Positions 42,767-52,373 of a stretch of 64,000 nucleotides of DNA are shown in pieces. The notes beneath the pieces were generated by a model that saw only the letters and a program-made list of their open reading frames with translations, had not been told where the DNA came from and searched no databases. The stretch comes from Streptomyces kronopolitis (GTDB lineage: Bacteria; Actinomycetota; Actinomycetes; Streptomycetales; Streptomycetaceae). The translations under genes and the position numbers were made by a program. The stretch is from assembly GCF_014646275.1 (NCBI RefSeq), contig NZ_BMND01000010.1, positions 62,001 to 126,000 of the forward strand, read 5' to 3'. Position 1 is the first letter of the stretch, and every line of letters starts with the position of its first letter.

Positions 42767-45740
42767 GGAAGCGTTCCTTATCGCTGGGAAGGGCGGGCGA
42801 GGCGGTCCGGCCGGAGGTGCCGGACGGGGGCAGGGCGTGGGCGATCAGCTGGGCGAGGTGGGTGCCCCGGCGCGAGGTCTGCTGGGCGATCTGGGTGCGG
42901 CAGCTGAAGCCGTCGGCCAGGATCCGGGTGTCGGCGGCGGCCGCGCGCACCGCGGGCAGCAGAACGTGTTCCCCCGCGGCCACCGAGACCTCGTAATGGC
43001 CGCGTTCGAAGCCGAAGTTGCCGGCCAGTCCGCAGCACCCGGACGCGAGCGCGGTGTTGTCGACGCCCATCCGGGCCAGCAGGGCGCTGTCGGCACCGAA
43101 GCCGGAGGTGGCGTGCTGGTGGCAGTGGGTCTGGCTGAGCGAGCGGGCCTCGATTCGCGGGGGCTGCCAGCCGGGGGCGTGGTCGACGAGGAGTTCGGCG
43201 AGGGCGCGGGTGGACCGGCCGAGGGCCCGGGCGTCCGCGTCGCCGTCGAGGAGTGCGGGCAGGTCGTCGCGGAGGGCCGCCGTGCAGCTCGGCTCCAGGC
43301 CGACGACGGGGACACCGGCCCGGACGGCCGGCCGCAGCGCGGCGGTGGTGCGCCGGGCGAGGCGGCGGGCGACGCCGAGCTGTCCGGTGGTGATCCAGGT
43401 GAGCCCGCAGCACTGGGTGCCGTCCGGCACCTGTACCCGGAAACCGGCGTGTTCCAGGACCGCCACGCCCGCGCGGAGGACCTCGGGGCTGAAGTGGTTG
43501 TTGAACGAGTCGACCCACAGCACGACCGGGCCGCGCCGGCCGTCGCCCTGCGGGGTGCGGCGGCGGAACCACGTCAGGAAGGTCCGGTCGGCGAAGCGGG
43601 GGATGTCGCGCTGGGCGGCGATGCCGCCGAGCCGTTTGAGGGCCGGAGCCAGCCGGGAGGAGGTGAGCGCGTTGACCAGCCCGGGGATCCGGGCGGCCGG
43701 CCGTGCCAGCAGGGGCAGCCAGCCCATGGTGTAGTGCGAGGCGGGGCGCAGCCGCCCTTGGTAATGGTGGTGCAGGAACTCCGACTTGTAGGTGGCCACG
43801 TCCACGCCCACGGGGCAGTCGGCGCTGCATCCCTTGCAGGACAGGCACAGATCGAGGGCGTCCCGGACCTCGGTGGAGCGCCAGCCGTCGGTGATCACCT
43901 CGCCCTGGGTCATCTCGTACAGCAGCCGGGCGCGGCCGCGGGTGGAGTCCTTCTCGTCGAGGGTGACTCGGTAGCTGGGGCACATCACGTCCCCGCCACC
44001 GCCGTTCGCCGAGCGGCACTTGCCGACACCGACGCACCGGCGGGTGGCCTTGGCGAAGTCACCGTCGTCGGCGGGGAACGGGAAGACGGTGGCCAGCGGC
44101 AGGGGAGTGCGGTGCGGGCTGACCCGCAGATGGGCATCGACGGGCAGTGGCCGAACGATCATGCCGGGGTTGAGGCCGTGGTCGGGGTCCCAGACGTGCT
44201 TGAACTCCTCGAACAGGGCGATGATCTCGGGGCCGTACATGAGGGGCAGCAGTGCGGAACGGGCCTGGCCGTCGCCGTGCTCGCCGGACAGCGAACCGCC
44301 GTGCGCGGCGATCAGCCGGGCGGCCTCGGTGACGAAGGCGTGGAAGACGGCGGTGCCCTCCTCGGTGCCGAAGTCGAAGGTGATGCGGACGTGCAGACAG
44401 CCCTCGCCGAAGTGCCCGTAGACGGCGCCCTGGAGGCCATGGCGGTCCAGCAGGGCGGTGAACTCCCGTAGATAGGAGCCGAGTTGTTCTGGCGGGACGG
44501 CGGCGTCCTCCCACCCGGGCCAGGCCTCGTGGCCCTCGGGTGAGCGGGTGGCCAGGCCGGCGCCGTCCTCGCGGATCCGCCACAGCCGGCGGGCGCGCGC
44601 CGGATCGGTGATGACCTCGCTGCCGGTGCAGCCCGGCGTCTGCCGCGCGGCCTCCGCCAGCGCCTCGGCCTGCCCGGGAAGGGTGTCCGCGGTGCCGCCG
44701 AGTTCCGCGAACAGCCAGGCCCGCGCGGCCGGCAGGGTGTCGATGGCGGCCCGGGTCTCGGGCCGGGTGACGATGTCGGTCAGCGCGTGGTCGAGCCCTT
44801 CCAGCGCCAACGGCCGGTGCCCGAGCAGTGCGGGGACCGCGTCGGCCGCGGCACAGGCGTCCGTGAAACCGAGGACGACCAGGGCCCGCTCGGGCGGCGG
44901 GGAGAGCAGCCGGACGGTCGCCGACAGCACGACGGCCAGCGTGCCCTCGCTGCCGACCAGCGCCCGCGCGAGGTGGAAGCGCCGCTCGGGCAGCAGCTGT
45001 TCCAGCGCGTAGCCCGAGACCTGCCGCGGGAACCGCCCCAGCCCGGTGCGCAGCACCGCCAGATTGCGCTGGGCGAGGTGGTGCAGCGCGGCGATCAGCT
45101 CCGCGCGGTCGTCGCCCGCCGCGATGGCCTGGTCGATCTCCTTCTGGCTCATCTCGCCGAGCCGGACCACCGTGCCGCGGTAGGTCACCACCTCCAGTTC
45201 CACGATGTTGTCGGCGGTGCGGCCCCAGGCGAGGGAGCGCGAGCCGCACGCGTTGTTGCCGATCATGCCGCCCAGGGTGCAGCGGCTGTGCGTGGAGGGG
45301 TCGGCGCCGAACAGCAGCCCGTGCCCGGCGGCGGCCGACTGCAACGCGTCGAGCACCAGGCCGGGTTGGACGGTCGCGGTCCGGGCGTGCGGGTCCAGCG
45401 CGAGCAGCCGGTTGTAGGAGCGGGAGAAGTCGAGCACCACGCCCGATCCGACGGCCTGCCCGGAGGTGCTGGTGCCCGCTCCCCGGCAGGTGACCGGCAC
45501 GCCCAGGCGCCGGCACACCCCGAGGGCGTTGAGGACGTGCTGCCGCTCGCGGGGGAAGACCACGGCCAGCGGGATCCGGCGGTAGTTGGAGGCGTCGGCC
45601 GAGTACCGTGCCCGGGTGCCGCGGTCGCCGGCGACCGTGCCGCAGTCCCCCTCCCGGAGGGCCTCGGCCACCGCCGCCGCATCGAGGCCGCCACGGTCCT
45701 GGGCTGTCGTGGTCACCGTCGTGTGCTCCTTCGTGCTCAC
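42759..45740 (-). CDS. FAD and Fe-S fusion dehydrogenase, YdiJ / D-2-hydroxyglutarate dehydrogenase-like
   Basis: A 993-residue fusion of a GlcD-like FAD domain and a GlcF-like iron-sulfur domain. The FAD part has VPVTCRGAGTSTSGQAVGSG and CTLGGMIGNNACGSRS. The linker carries VYGHFGEGCLHVR and GGSLSGEHGDGQARS. The Fe-S part has CVGVGKC and CLSCKGCSADCPVG, then two CCG motifs (TQCCGLTWITTG, SGCCGLAGNFGFE). Length and order match E. coli YdiJ (about 1018 residues), a D-2-hydroxyglutarate dehydrogenase; D-lactate is the older annotation. An alternative GTG with a good AAGGAG lies 24 bases downstream of the start. Confidence 0.88.
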   Translation of the reverse strand: MSTKEHTTVTTTAQDRGGLDAAAVAEALREGDCGTVAGDRGTRARYSADASNYRRIPLAVVFPRERQHVLNALGVCRRLGVPVTCRGAGTSTSGQAVGSGVVLDFSRSYNRLLALDPHARTATVQPGLVLDALQSAAAGHGLLFGADPSTHSRCTLGGMIGNNACGSRSLAWGRTADNIVELEVVTYRGTVVRLGEMSQKEIDQAIAAGDDRAELIAALHHLAQRNLAVLRTGLGRFPRQVSGYALEQLLPERRFHLARALVGSEGTLAVVLSATVRLLSPPPERALVVLGFTDACAAADAVPALLGHRPLALEGLDHALTDIVTRPETRAAIDTLPAARAWLFAELGGTADTLPGQAEALAEAARQTPGCTGSEVITDPARARRLWRIREDGAGLATRSPEGHEAWPGWEDAAVPPEQLGSYLREFTALLDRHGLQGAVYGHFGEGCLHVRITFDFGTEEGTAVFHAFVTEAARLIAAHGGSLSGEHGDGQARSALLPLMYGPEIIALFEEFKHVWDPDHGLNPGMIVRPLPVDAHLRVSPHRTPLPLATVFPFPADDGDFAKATRRCVGVGKCRSANGGGGDVMCPSYRVTLDEKDSTRGRARLLYEMTQGEVITDGWRSTEVRDALDLCLSCKGCSADCPVGVDVATYKSEFLHHHYQGRLRPASHYTMGWLPLLARPAARIPGLVNALTSSRLAPALKRLGGIAAQRDIPRFADRTFLTWFRRRTPQGDGRRGPVVLWVDSFNNHFSPEVLRAGVAVLEHAGFRVQVPDGTQCCGLTWITTGQLGVARRLARRTTAALRPAVRAGVPVVGLEPSCTAALRDDLPALLDGDADARALGRSTRALAELLVDHAPGWQPPRIEARSLSQTHCHQHATSGFGADSALLARMGVDNTALASGCCGLAGNFGFERGHYEVSVAAGEHVLLPAVRAAAADTRILADGFSCRTQIAQQTSRRGTHLAQLIAHALPPSGTSGRTASPALPSDKERFRD

Positions 45741-45816
45741 CGCTCGCCTTCCGCCTGGTTGCGACCACGATGTGGGCCGGGCGGGGCGTCCGACAAGGCC
45801 CAGCAGCGCGAAAGTA

Positions 45817-45846
45817 TTGACGCTTGAGGCCAAAGAATGCTTATGC
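45817..45846 (+). promoter_or_regulatory. Possible LysR promoter and operator
   Basis: TTGACG and TTATGC are 18 bases apart. The outer arms AAGTATT (45812-45818) and AATGCTT (45836-45842) are symmetric at 6 of 7 positions. The site lies between the divergent LysR gene and the YdiJ-like operon, the usual place for a LysR-controlled divergent promoter. Confidence 0.4.
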
Positions 45847-45872
45847 TCGTTCTTCTGCGTCCCCGGGAGCCC

Positions 45873-46790
45873 GTGTTGCTGAAGCCACTGCATCTGCTCA
45901 CGCTGAAGGCCGTCGTCCGCACCGAGTCGTTCGCCCTCGCCGCCCGCGACCTCGGCTACACCGCCTCCGCCATCTCGCAGCAGATCTCCGCCCTGGAGAA
46001 GGAGACCGGCCTGTCGCTGTTCGAGCGGGAGGCGCACGGGATCCGTCCCACCGCCGCGGCCCACCGCCTGGTCGACCTCAGCACCCATGTGCTGGCTGCC
46101 ATGGACGAACTGGACCACCAGGTCCACGAGCTGGCCACCGGCGCCACCGGCCGGCTGCGGCTGGGCAGCTTCCCCACGGCCGATGTCCGGCTCGTCCCCT
46201 CGGCCCTGTCCGCGCTCGTCGACACCCATCCGCGGGCGCAGATCCAACTGGAGGAGGGCGAACCCGAGGAGCTGATCACCGCCCTGGGCCACGGCGATCT
46301 GGATGTGGCGCTCGTGTACGAGTACGGGCTCAGCCCCCGGCAGTGGCCGGACGGGCTGACCCGCCATCAGCTGCTGCGCGAGGACCTCGTTCTGCTCCGG
46401 GCGCGCGGCAGCGGGCTGAGCGCCCAGCTGCCGCAGCTGTCCGGGGCCCGCTGGATCACCAGCCGCGAGGGCAGTGCCGGGGCCGGCTCCTTCGTCCGGC
46501 TGTGCGCGGCCGCCGGCTTCGAGCCCGCCGTCGCCTTCCGCAGCAACAACTACGGCGTGGTGCGGGAGCTGGTGTCCGCGGGCCTGGGGGTGGCCGTGGT
46601 CCCGGCGCTCGGCCACGTCCCGGACGAGGGCATCGAGGCCACCCGGCTCACCCAGCGCTCCGCACACCGCACCGTGCTGGCCCTGCACCGCGCCGAGAAC
46701 AGCAACCCGCTGCTCACGACCATGATCGAGGCCCTGCGGCGCGCGGTCCCCACCGGGGAGCCGTGCCTCCACCCGGCACCGGCCGGGTGA
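45873..46790 (+). CDS. LysR family transcriptional regulator
   Basis: A 305-residue LysR regulator. The N-terminal helix-turn-helix reads ALAARDLGYTASAISQQISALEKETG, and the effector domain starts near residue 88 (GRLRLGSFPTADVRLVPSALS). GTG is chosen with GGGAG before it; an ATG 36 bases upstream is also in frame. It is divergent from the YdiJ-like dehydrogenase-GDH operon and probably controls it. The neighbouring permease and lysine-degradation genes suggest an amino-acid-derived effector. Confidence 0.88.
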   Translation: MLLKPLHLLTLKAVVRTESFALAARDLGYTASAISQQISALEKETGLSLFEREAHGIRPTAAAHRLVDLSTHVLAAMDELDHQVHELATGATGRLRLGSFPTADVRLVPSALSALVDTHPRAQIQLEEGEPEELITALGHGDLDVALVYEYGLSPRQWPDGLTRHQLLREDLVLLRARGSGLSAQLPQLSGARWITSREGSAGAGSFVRLCAAAGFEPAVAFRSNNYGVVRELVSAGLGVAVVPALGHVPDEGIEATRLTQRSAHRTVLALHRAENSNPLLTTMIEALRRAVPTGEPCLHPAPAG

Positions 46791-46830
46791 CCGCCCCGGC
46801 TCCCCGGCGGGCGCGGCGCCGGGGAGGCCG

Positions 46831-48354
46831 TCACCCGGCGGCCACGGGCGACGAGTCGCCGGAGTGGGGCACGTCGTCGGAGTCGGGCATCTCGTTCAGG
46901 GCGTCGAGGTCCACAGACCCGCCCGGCATGACCCGGCGGGTGCGGCGGTAGCCGTACGTGGCGTAGAGGACCAGTCCGACCACCAGCCAGCCGCCCAGCC
47001 GCACCCACGTCTGCCACTGCAGGAACGACATCAGCCACACCGAGAACACCATGCCCAGAACGGGCACCACCGGCATGCCCGGGCAGCGGAAACCGCGCCT
47101 CAGATCCGGCTTGCGGTAGCGCAGCACCAGCACCGAAGCGGACACCACCACGAACGCCAACAGCACGCCGATATTGGTGAGTTCGGCGACCGCGTTGATG
47201 GGCAGCAGCCCCGCCAGCACCGCGGAGACCCCGCCGATCAGCCAGGTGGCGCGGTGCGGGACCTTCCGCCGGGGGTGGATGGCGCCGAACCAGGCCGGCA
47301 TCAGGCCGTCCCGGCTCAGCGCGTACCACAGGCGGGCGGCGGCCATCATGAAGGAGAACGTCACGGTGACGATGCCGATGACCGCGCCGACGGCGATCAC
47401 ATTGGCCAGCCCGCCCATCCCCACGCTCCGGAAGGCGCTGGAGATCCCGCTCTCCGGGTTGATCTCGGTGTAGTGCTGCATCCCGGTGAGCACGACGCAG
47501 ACCAGCACATAGAGCACCATGGAGACCGCCAGCGACAGCATCATCGCCTTCGGCAGCTTGCGGCGGGCCTCCAGCGACTCCTCCGCGGCGGTGCTCAGCG
47601 CGTCGTAGCCGAACACGGCGAAGAAGACCGTGGCCGCGCCGGTGAACGCCCCGCCGAGTCCGAAGGGCGCGAAGGGGTGCAGATTGCCGGTCTTGACCTT
47701 GGTGAACCCGACCACGATCACCAGCAGCACGATGGCGATCTTGACGACGGTCAGCACCGTCTCCACCCGTGCCGAGGTGCGGGTGCCGCGGGTCAGCAGC
47801 CAGGCCACCCCGAGGCAGATCGCCACCGCCAGCAGATCGACCCGGTGGCCGGCCCCGGTGCCGGGCGCACCCAGGGCCCAGGTCGGCAGGTGGATGCCGA
47901 CGGCCGCCAGCAGGAATCCCAGGTAGCCCGACATCCCGATCGCGACGACGGCGACGATCGCGGTGTACTCCAGCAGCAGGTCCCAGCCCACGATCCAGCC
48001 GACGATCTCCCCCAGGACCGCGGCGCAGTAGGTGTAGGACGAGCCCGCTTTCGGTACCATCCCGGCGAACTCGGCATAGGCGAACGCCGCACACAGCGAC
48101 GCGGCACCGGCCACCAGGAACGAGACGAGCACGGCGGGGCCGGCGACATCGCGGGCGACGGCCGCGGCCAGGCTGAAGATGCCGGCCCCGATGATGGCGC
48201 CGATGCCGATCATCGTGAGCTGGGTGAGGCCCAGGGTGCGCACCATACGCTCCCCGCCGGTCTGTTCATGGGGCAGCGTGCGCCGGAAGATTCCCTGCGG
48301 ACCCCTTCCCAGCAGGGCGGGAAGCGGAGATTTCGAGGTGTGATGGGGGGACAT
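46831..48354 (-). CDS. APC superfamily amino-acid permease (CAT type)
   Basis: A 507-residue permease with about 12-14 transmembrane segments. A hydrophilic N-terminus of about 40 residues precedes LTMIGIGAIIGAGIFSLAAAVA, the consensus first segment of the family. SSYTYCAAVLGEIVGWIVGWDLLLEY follows (shown in part). ATG is supported by AGGGAGCG. It lies inside the candidate lysine/pipecolate island between the two LysR genes, so import of lysine, pipecolate or a related cationic amino acid is the natural guess. The CAT subgroup includes cationic amino-acid transporters. Confidence 0.88.
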   Translation of the reverse strand: MSPHHTSKSPLPALLGRGPQGIFRRTLPHEQTGGERMVRTLGLTQLTMIGIGAIIGAGIFSLAAAVARDVAGPAVLVSFLVAGAASLCAAFAYAEFAGMVPKAGSSYTYCAAVLGEIVGWIVGWDLLLEYTAIVAVVAIGMSGYLGFLLAAVGIHLPTWALGAPGTGAGHRVDLLAVAICLGVAWLLTRGTRTSARVETVLTVVKIAIVLLVIVVGFTKVKTGNLHPFAPFGLGGAFTGAATVFFAVFGYDALSTAAEESLEARRKLPKAMMLSLAVSMVLYVLVCVVLTGMQHYTEINPESGISSAFRSVGMGGLANVIAVGAVIGIVTVTFSFMMAAARLWYALSRDGLMPAWFGAIHPRRKVPHRATWLIGGVSAVLAGLLPINAVAELTNIGVLLAFVVVSASVLVLRYRKPDLRRGFRCPGMPVVPVLGMVFSVWLMSFLQWQTWVRLGGWLVVGLVLYATYGYRRTRRVMPGGSVDLDALNEMPDSDDVPHSGDSSPVAAG

Positions 48355-48601
48355 CGTTCGCTCCCTGTCGGCCAACGGCAACACGACGGGCTGCCGTCGT
48401 GGCGTGGGTCACCACTGGCCTGAAACCTTCACTCACGAGCCGCCCCGGCAAAAGAGACCGCAGCGCGACAACTTGCGGGGCTGAGGCCAAGGCGGGCTGG
48501 TGAACGCGCCCCGCAGGGCGAGTGGACGACCGTCTCGCACGGCGGGAGCAAAGACCGAGGAGGGCGGCAACTCGCCCTGTAGTGCAGCCCGTTGGAGACC
48601 G

Positions 48602-49516
48602 CTACCCGGCGGTGTCGCGTCGGGTCCCGGACACCGTCCGCAGCACCTCCACCAGCGCCGCCACCGTCGGCCGGTGCTCGGCGGAGGACCGGAACAGCAC
48701 CACGATGTGCCGCTCGATCCGCTCCCGCAGACGGACGACATCGAGCCGGGACGCCCGCAGGCCCAGCATCAGACCGGTCACCGTGCTCACCCCGATCCCC
48801 GCCTCGACGAGGGCCAGGGTGGCCGCGGTGTCCGTCACCTCGTGCCGCACCCGGGGCTCGACGCCGGCGCGCCGGCAGGCGGTACGCACCGCGCGGCCGT
48901 AGTAGCTGTCCGGCGACGGCAGGATCCAGCCCAGGTCCTGGGTGTCCGCCAGGGTGACCACCTCGCGGCCGGCCAGCGACCCGACCGGCACCGCCAGCGA
49001 GAACCGCTCGCGGTACAGCTGCCGCACCCGCACGGCGGGCTCGCGCGGAATGGGCACGTCCGGGTAGTCCAGGCCGAGCGCCAGATCCACCGCGCCGGAG
49101 GCGACGGCGTCCTGCACCTCGTCCACGTTCATGTCGCGGCTGTGCACCGTCAGCCCCGGATGCACCCGCCGCACCTCCTGGAGGGCGGGCGGCAGGATCT
49201 CGGCGGCCGCCGTGGCGAACAGCCCCACCTGCAGCACCCCGGAGACCTCGCGCCGGGTGCGCTCCAGTGCCTCGACGGCCTCCGCCTCCGTGGACAGGAT
49301 CCGCTCGGCGTGACACGCCAGCGTCCGGCCGGCGTCGGTCAGCTCCACCCGCCGCCCGACGCGCCGCAGCAGCTCCATACCGGCGGCCTTCTCCAGCGCG
49401 GCGATCTGCTGGGAGACTCCGCCGGGCGTGTATCCAAGGGCCTGGGCCGCCGCGGTGATCGTGCCGCGCCGGGTCAGCTCCACCAGGGACCGCAGCTGGG
49501 CACTCGTCCAATCCAT
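48602..49516 (-). CDS. LysR family transcriptional regulator
   Basis: A 304-residue LysR regulator. The HTH reads TITAAAQALGYTPGGVSQQIAALEK, and the effector-binding domain begins near residue 90 (GVLQVGLFATAAAEILPPALQ). It is divergent from the pipecolate-oxidase-like, HglS-like and semialdehyde-dehydrogenase genes, so it is the likely regulator of that operon. The intergenic DNA at 49521-49535 has GATC-GTAATA-GATC symmetry and is AT-rich. Confidence 0.9.
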   Translation of the reverse strand: MDWTSAQLRSLVELTRRGTITAAAQALGYTPGGVSQQIAALEKAAGMELLRRVGRRVELTDAGRTLACHAERILSTEAEAVEALERTRREVSGVLQVGLFATAAAEILPPALQEVRRVHPGLTVHSRDMNVDEVQDAVASGAVDLALGLDYPDVPIPREPAVRVRQLYRERFSLAVPVGSLAGREVVTLADTQDLGWILPSPDSYYGRAVRTACRRAGVEPRVRHEVTDTAATLALVEAGIGVSTVTGLMLGLRASRLDVVRLRERIERHIVVLFRSSAEHRPTVAALVEVLRTVSGTRRDTAG

Positions 49517-49694
49517 ATAGAGATCGTAATAGATCAGACGCAGTAACTGTACGTAGACGTCAACGGTTGTGGTGCTGCACGATGACGGGCAGCTAGCTGA
49601 TCAGCTCTTCTTGCCAGCACCGACAGCCGGGCCGCGCGCCGCCCTCCGCACGGGCGCGGGGCCACGGCCTCCGGAAGGGATCGGCCTCTTGTCC

Positions 49695-50909
49695 ATGTCG
49701 TCCAGGTCGTCCAGCTCCTCCATTTCCTCCACTTCCTCCACTTCCTCCAGCTCCCGCACCGTGCCGGCCACCGCCGATGTCGTGATCATCGGCGGGGGTG
49801 TGATGGGCACCAGCATCGCCTTCCACCTCGCCGAGGCCGGGGTGCGGCGCATCGTCGTCATCGAACGCGACGAGCTGGGCAGCGGCAGCTCGGGCAAGCC
49901 GATCGGCGGCGTCCGGGCCCAGTTCTCCGACCCGCTCAACATCGCCCTGGGCAGCAGGAGTCTGCGCGCCTGGCAGGACTTCGGACAGCGGCCCGGCGCC
50001 GACATCCGACTCGACGAGGTCGGCTACCTCTTCCTGCTCACCGGCGCCGAGCAGGCCGCGGACTTCGAGACCAGCGTCCGGATCCAGAACGAGCTGGGCG
50101 TCCCCAGCCGCCTCATCGACCCCCGCGAGGCACAGCGGCTCTGCCCCTACCTCAGCACCGACGGACTGGTAGCCGCCGCCTACTCCCCGGCCGACGGCCA
50201 CGCCCGGCCCCGGCTGGCGGTCCAGGGCTACGCCCGCGCCGCCGCCCGCGCCGGGGTCGTCTTCGCCACCCGCACCGCCGTCACCGGCCTCGACACCACC
50301 GGCGACCGGGTCACGGCCGTCCACACCGACCACGGCCGGATCTCCTGCGCCACGGTCATCTGCGCCGCCGGCGCCTGGTCCGCGGCGATCGGCGACATGG
50401 CCGGCGTCCCCCTGCCGGTGCGCCCGGTCCGCCGCCAGCTCGCCTTCACCGAACCCCTCACCCCGCCCGCGCCCCGCATCCCCTTCACCATCGACTTCGC
50501 TTCGACGGCCTACTTCCACAACAGCGACGACGGGCTGCTGTTCGGCCTCGCCGACCCCGGCCAGGCCGAGGGCTTCGACACCACCTGGACACCGGACTGG
50601 CTCACCCTGTTCCGCGCCGCCGTACGGCACCGGGCCCCCGCCCTCGCGGACCTGGAGACCACCGGCGGCTGGGCCGGGCTCTACGAGGTCACCCCCGACC
50701 GCAACGCGTTGATCGGACGCTCCGGCACGCTGCCCAACTTCCTCTACGCCACCGGGTTCTCCGGCCACGGGTTCCTCCAGGCGCCCGCGGTCGGCGAGAT
50801 CATGCGCGACCTCCACCTGGAGCGCGCACCGTTCCTCGATGTGACGCCGTTCAGCGCCGACCGCTTCACGACCGGCGCCCCGATCCGCCCCGAAATCCAC
50901 GTGGTGTGA
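49695..50909 (+). CDS. DAO-family FAD oxidoreductase, pipecolate/sarcosine-oxidase-like
   Basis: A 404-residue flavoprotein of the D-amino-acid-oxidase fold (sarcosine/pipecolate oxidase group). After a Ser/Thr run of about 20 residues comes the FAD motif DVVIIGGGVMGTSIAFHLAE. GSGSSGKPIGGVRAQFSDP follows, then the C-terminal flavin-contact region FLYATGFSGHGFLQAPAVGE. In lysine catabolism such an enzyme (AmaA-like) oxidises L-pipecolate to 1-piperideine-6-carboxylate, the substrate of an AmaB-type dehydrogenase encoded two genes downstream. Start choice is uncertain: the ATG has only a distant GGAAGGGA. Confidence 0.8.
   Translation: MSSRSSSSSISSTSSTSSSSRTVPATADVVIIGGGVMGTSIAFHLAEAGVRRIVVIERDELGSGSSGKPIGGVRAQFSDPLNIALGSRSLRAWQDFGQRPGADIRLDEVGYLFLLTGAEQAADFETSVRIQNELGVPSRLIDPREAQRLCPYLSTDGLVAAAYSPADGHARPRLAVQGYARAAARAGVVFATRTAVTGLDTTGDRVTAVHTDHGRISCATVICAAGAWSAAIGDMAGVPLPVRPVRRQLAFTEPLTPPAPRIPFTIDFASTAYFHNSDDGLLFGLADPGQAEGFDTTWTPDWLTLFRAAVRHRAPALADLETTGGWAGLYEVTPDRNALIGRSGTLPNFLYATGFSGHGFLQAPAVGEIMRDLHLERAPFLDVTPFSADRFTTGAPIRPEIHVV
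49698..49754 (+). repeat. TTCCTCCAC-type microrepeat encoding a Ser/Thr run
   Basis: Near-perfect 9-base units TTCCTCCAC/G and related TCGTCCAGG units at the 5' end of the flavoprotein gene. They encode about 19 residues, almost all Ser or Thr. They are prone to slippage, so length may vary between strains. Confidence 0.75.
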
Positions 50910-50934
50910 ACTCCGACGGAAGGACGACCTCCCG

Positions 50935-52326
50935 ATGATCAGCCAGTGGCAACTGCGCGCCGCCTTCGCCCGGCGGCTCTCGGACATGTACGGGCGCGAA
51001 GTGCCTGCCTACACCACGCTCGTGGATGTCTCCCGCGAGGTCAACGAGGACGTGCTGCGCGCACGGGGCGCCGACGCCGAGCGACTGGGATCCATCGGCC
51101 GGGTCACCGCGGAACGCCATGGCGCCATCCGCGTCGGCACCCCCGCCGAACTCCAGCAGGTCGCCCGGATCTTCGGCGCCCTCGGCATGCACCCGGTCGG
51201 CTTCTACGACCTGCGGGAGGCCGCCGCCAGCGCGGTCCCCGTCGTCTCCACCGCCTTCCGCCCCGTCGACGGCGAGGAACTCGCCCGCAACCCGTTCCGC
51301 GTGTTCACCTCCCTGCTCACCCCCGCCGACCCCCGGTTCTTCGACGACGACCTGCGCGCCCGCCTGGAGAACTTCCTCGCCGGACGCCGGCTCTTCCCCC
51401 CGGAGCTGCTGGACCTCGCCGACCGCGCGGAGGCCGCCGGGGAACTGCCCGAGGCGGACGCCGAACGGTTCCTGCACCTCGCCGTGCAGGCCTTCGAGTT
51501 GTCGCCGGAGCCGGTGGACCAGGCGTGGTACGAGACCCTGGAGCGGGTCTCCGCCGTCGCCGCGGACATCGGGGGCGTGCGCAGCACCCACATCAACCAC
51601 CTCACCCCCCGCGTCCTGGACATCGACGAGCTGTACCGGCGGATGACCGCACGCGGCATCGAGATGATCGACACCATCCAGGGCCCGCCTCGCTGGCAGG
51701 GGCCCGATGTCCTGCTGCGCCAGACCTCGTTCCGCGCCCTCGCCGAGCCCCGCGCCCTGCGCACCCCGGACGGCGAGGTGGTCAGCGGGGCCCTGCGGGT
51801 GCGCTTCGGCGAGGTCGAAGCCCGCGGTATCGCGCTCACCCGCCGGGGCCGGGCCCGCTATGACGCGCTGCTCGTCCGCGTCGACGAGGAGGCGGCCCGC
51901 CGCCCCGGGGACGACCGGGCCGACCTCGCCCGCACCCTGTGGGCCGGGGAACTCCCCGACACCGAACAGGAGTTGGCCGCACAGGGGCTGGCGCACTTCA
52001 CCTACCACGCCGAGCCCGGCCGGCCCCACGACGGCTCCCGGCCGCCCGCCGCCCTCCACGACCTGCTGGCACAGGGCTGGGCACGCGCCGAACCCGTCGT
52101 CTACGAGGACTTCCTGCCCCGCTCCGCGGCCGGCATCTTCCAGTCCAACCTCAGCGACGGAGGCTCCAGGAACAACGAACAGCAGGGCGCCGCCTACGAC
52201 AGCGACTGGCTCTCCGGCGTCCTCGGACGCGACGTCCTGGACCCCTTCGACCTCTACGAGGAGCAACAGGACCGCTCCCTCGCCCAGCTCACCCGCGACC
52301 TCGGGCTGGACCGGACACCCCGCTGA
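50935..52326 (+). CDS. hglS: 2-oxoadipate dioxygenase/decarboxylase HglS-like (DUF1338)
   Basis: A 463-residue DUF1338 (YdcJ/HglS) protein. HglS is a non-haem iron enzyme that converts 2-oxoadipate to D-2-hydroxyglutarate with O2 and loss of CO2. The iron-binding His and adjacent substrate Arg are seen as RHGAIRVG (H62, R66), the second His in THINHLTPR (H222) and the Glu in RVRFGEVEARGIALT (probably E293). The His-to-Arg spacing matches HglS. It lies between the pipecolate-oxidase-like and semialdehyde-dehydrogenase genes on one strand with 25 and 47 base gaps. Its product would be the substrate of the YdiJ-like enzyme. Confidence 0.88.
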   Translation: MISQWQLRAAFARRLSDMYGREVPAYTTLVDVSREVNEDVLRARGADAERLGSIGRVTAERHGAIRVGTPAELQQVARIFGALGMHPVGFYDLREAAASAVPVVSTAFRPVDGEELARNPFRVFTSLLTPADPRFFDDDLRARLENFLAGRRLFPPELLDLADRAEAAGELPEADAERFLHLAVQAFELSPEPVDQAWYETLERVSAVAADIGGVRSTHINHLTPRVLDIDELYRRMTARGIEMIDTIQGPPRWQGPDVLLRQTSFRALAEPRALRTPDGEVVSGALRVRFGEVEARGIALTRRGRARYDALLVRVDEEAARRPGDDRADLARTLWAGELPDTEQELAAQGLAHFTYHAEPGRPHDGSRPPAALHDLLAQGWARAEPVVYEDFLPRSAAGIFQSNLSDGGSRNNEQQGAAYDSDWLSGVLGRDVLDPFDLYEEQQDRSLAQLTRDLGLDRTPR

Positions 52327-52373
52327 ACCGCACGACCCGCCACCCGCACCCGCCACACCCCCGAAGGAGCACC

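Noticed and set aside
45741..46772. N-terminal 344-codon extension of the YdiJ-like dehydrogenase
   Set aside because: It is antisense to the well-supported LysR gene and lacks homology. The family N-terminus starts at about 45740.
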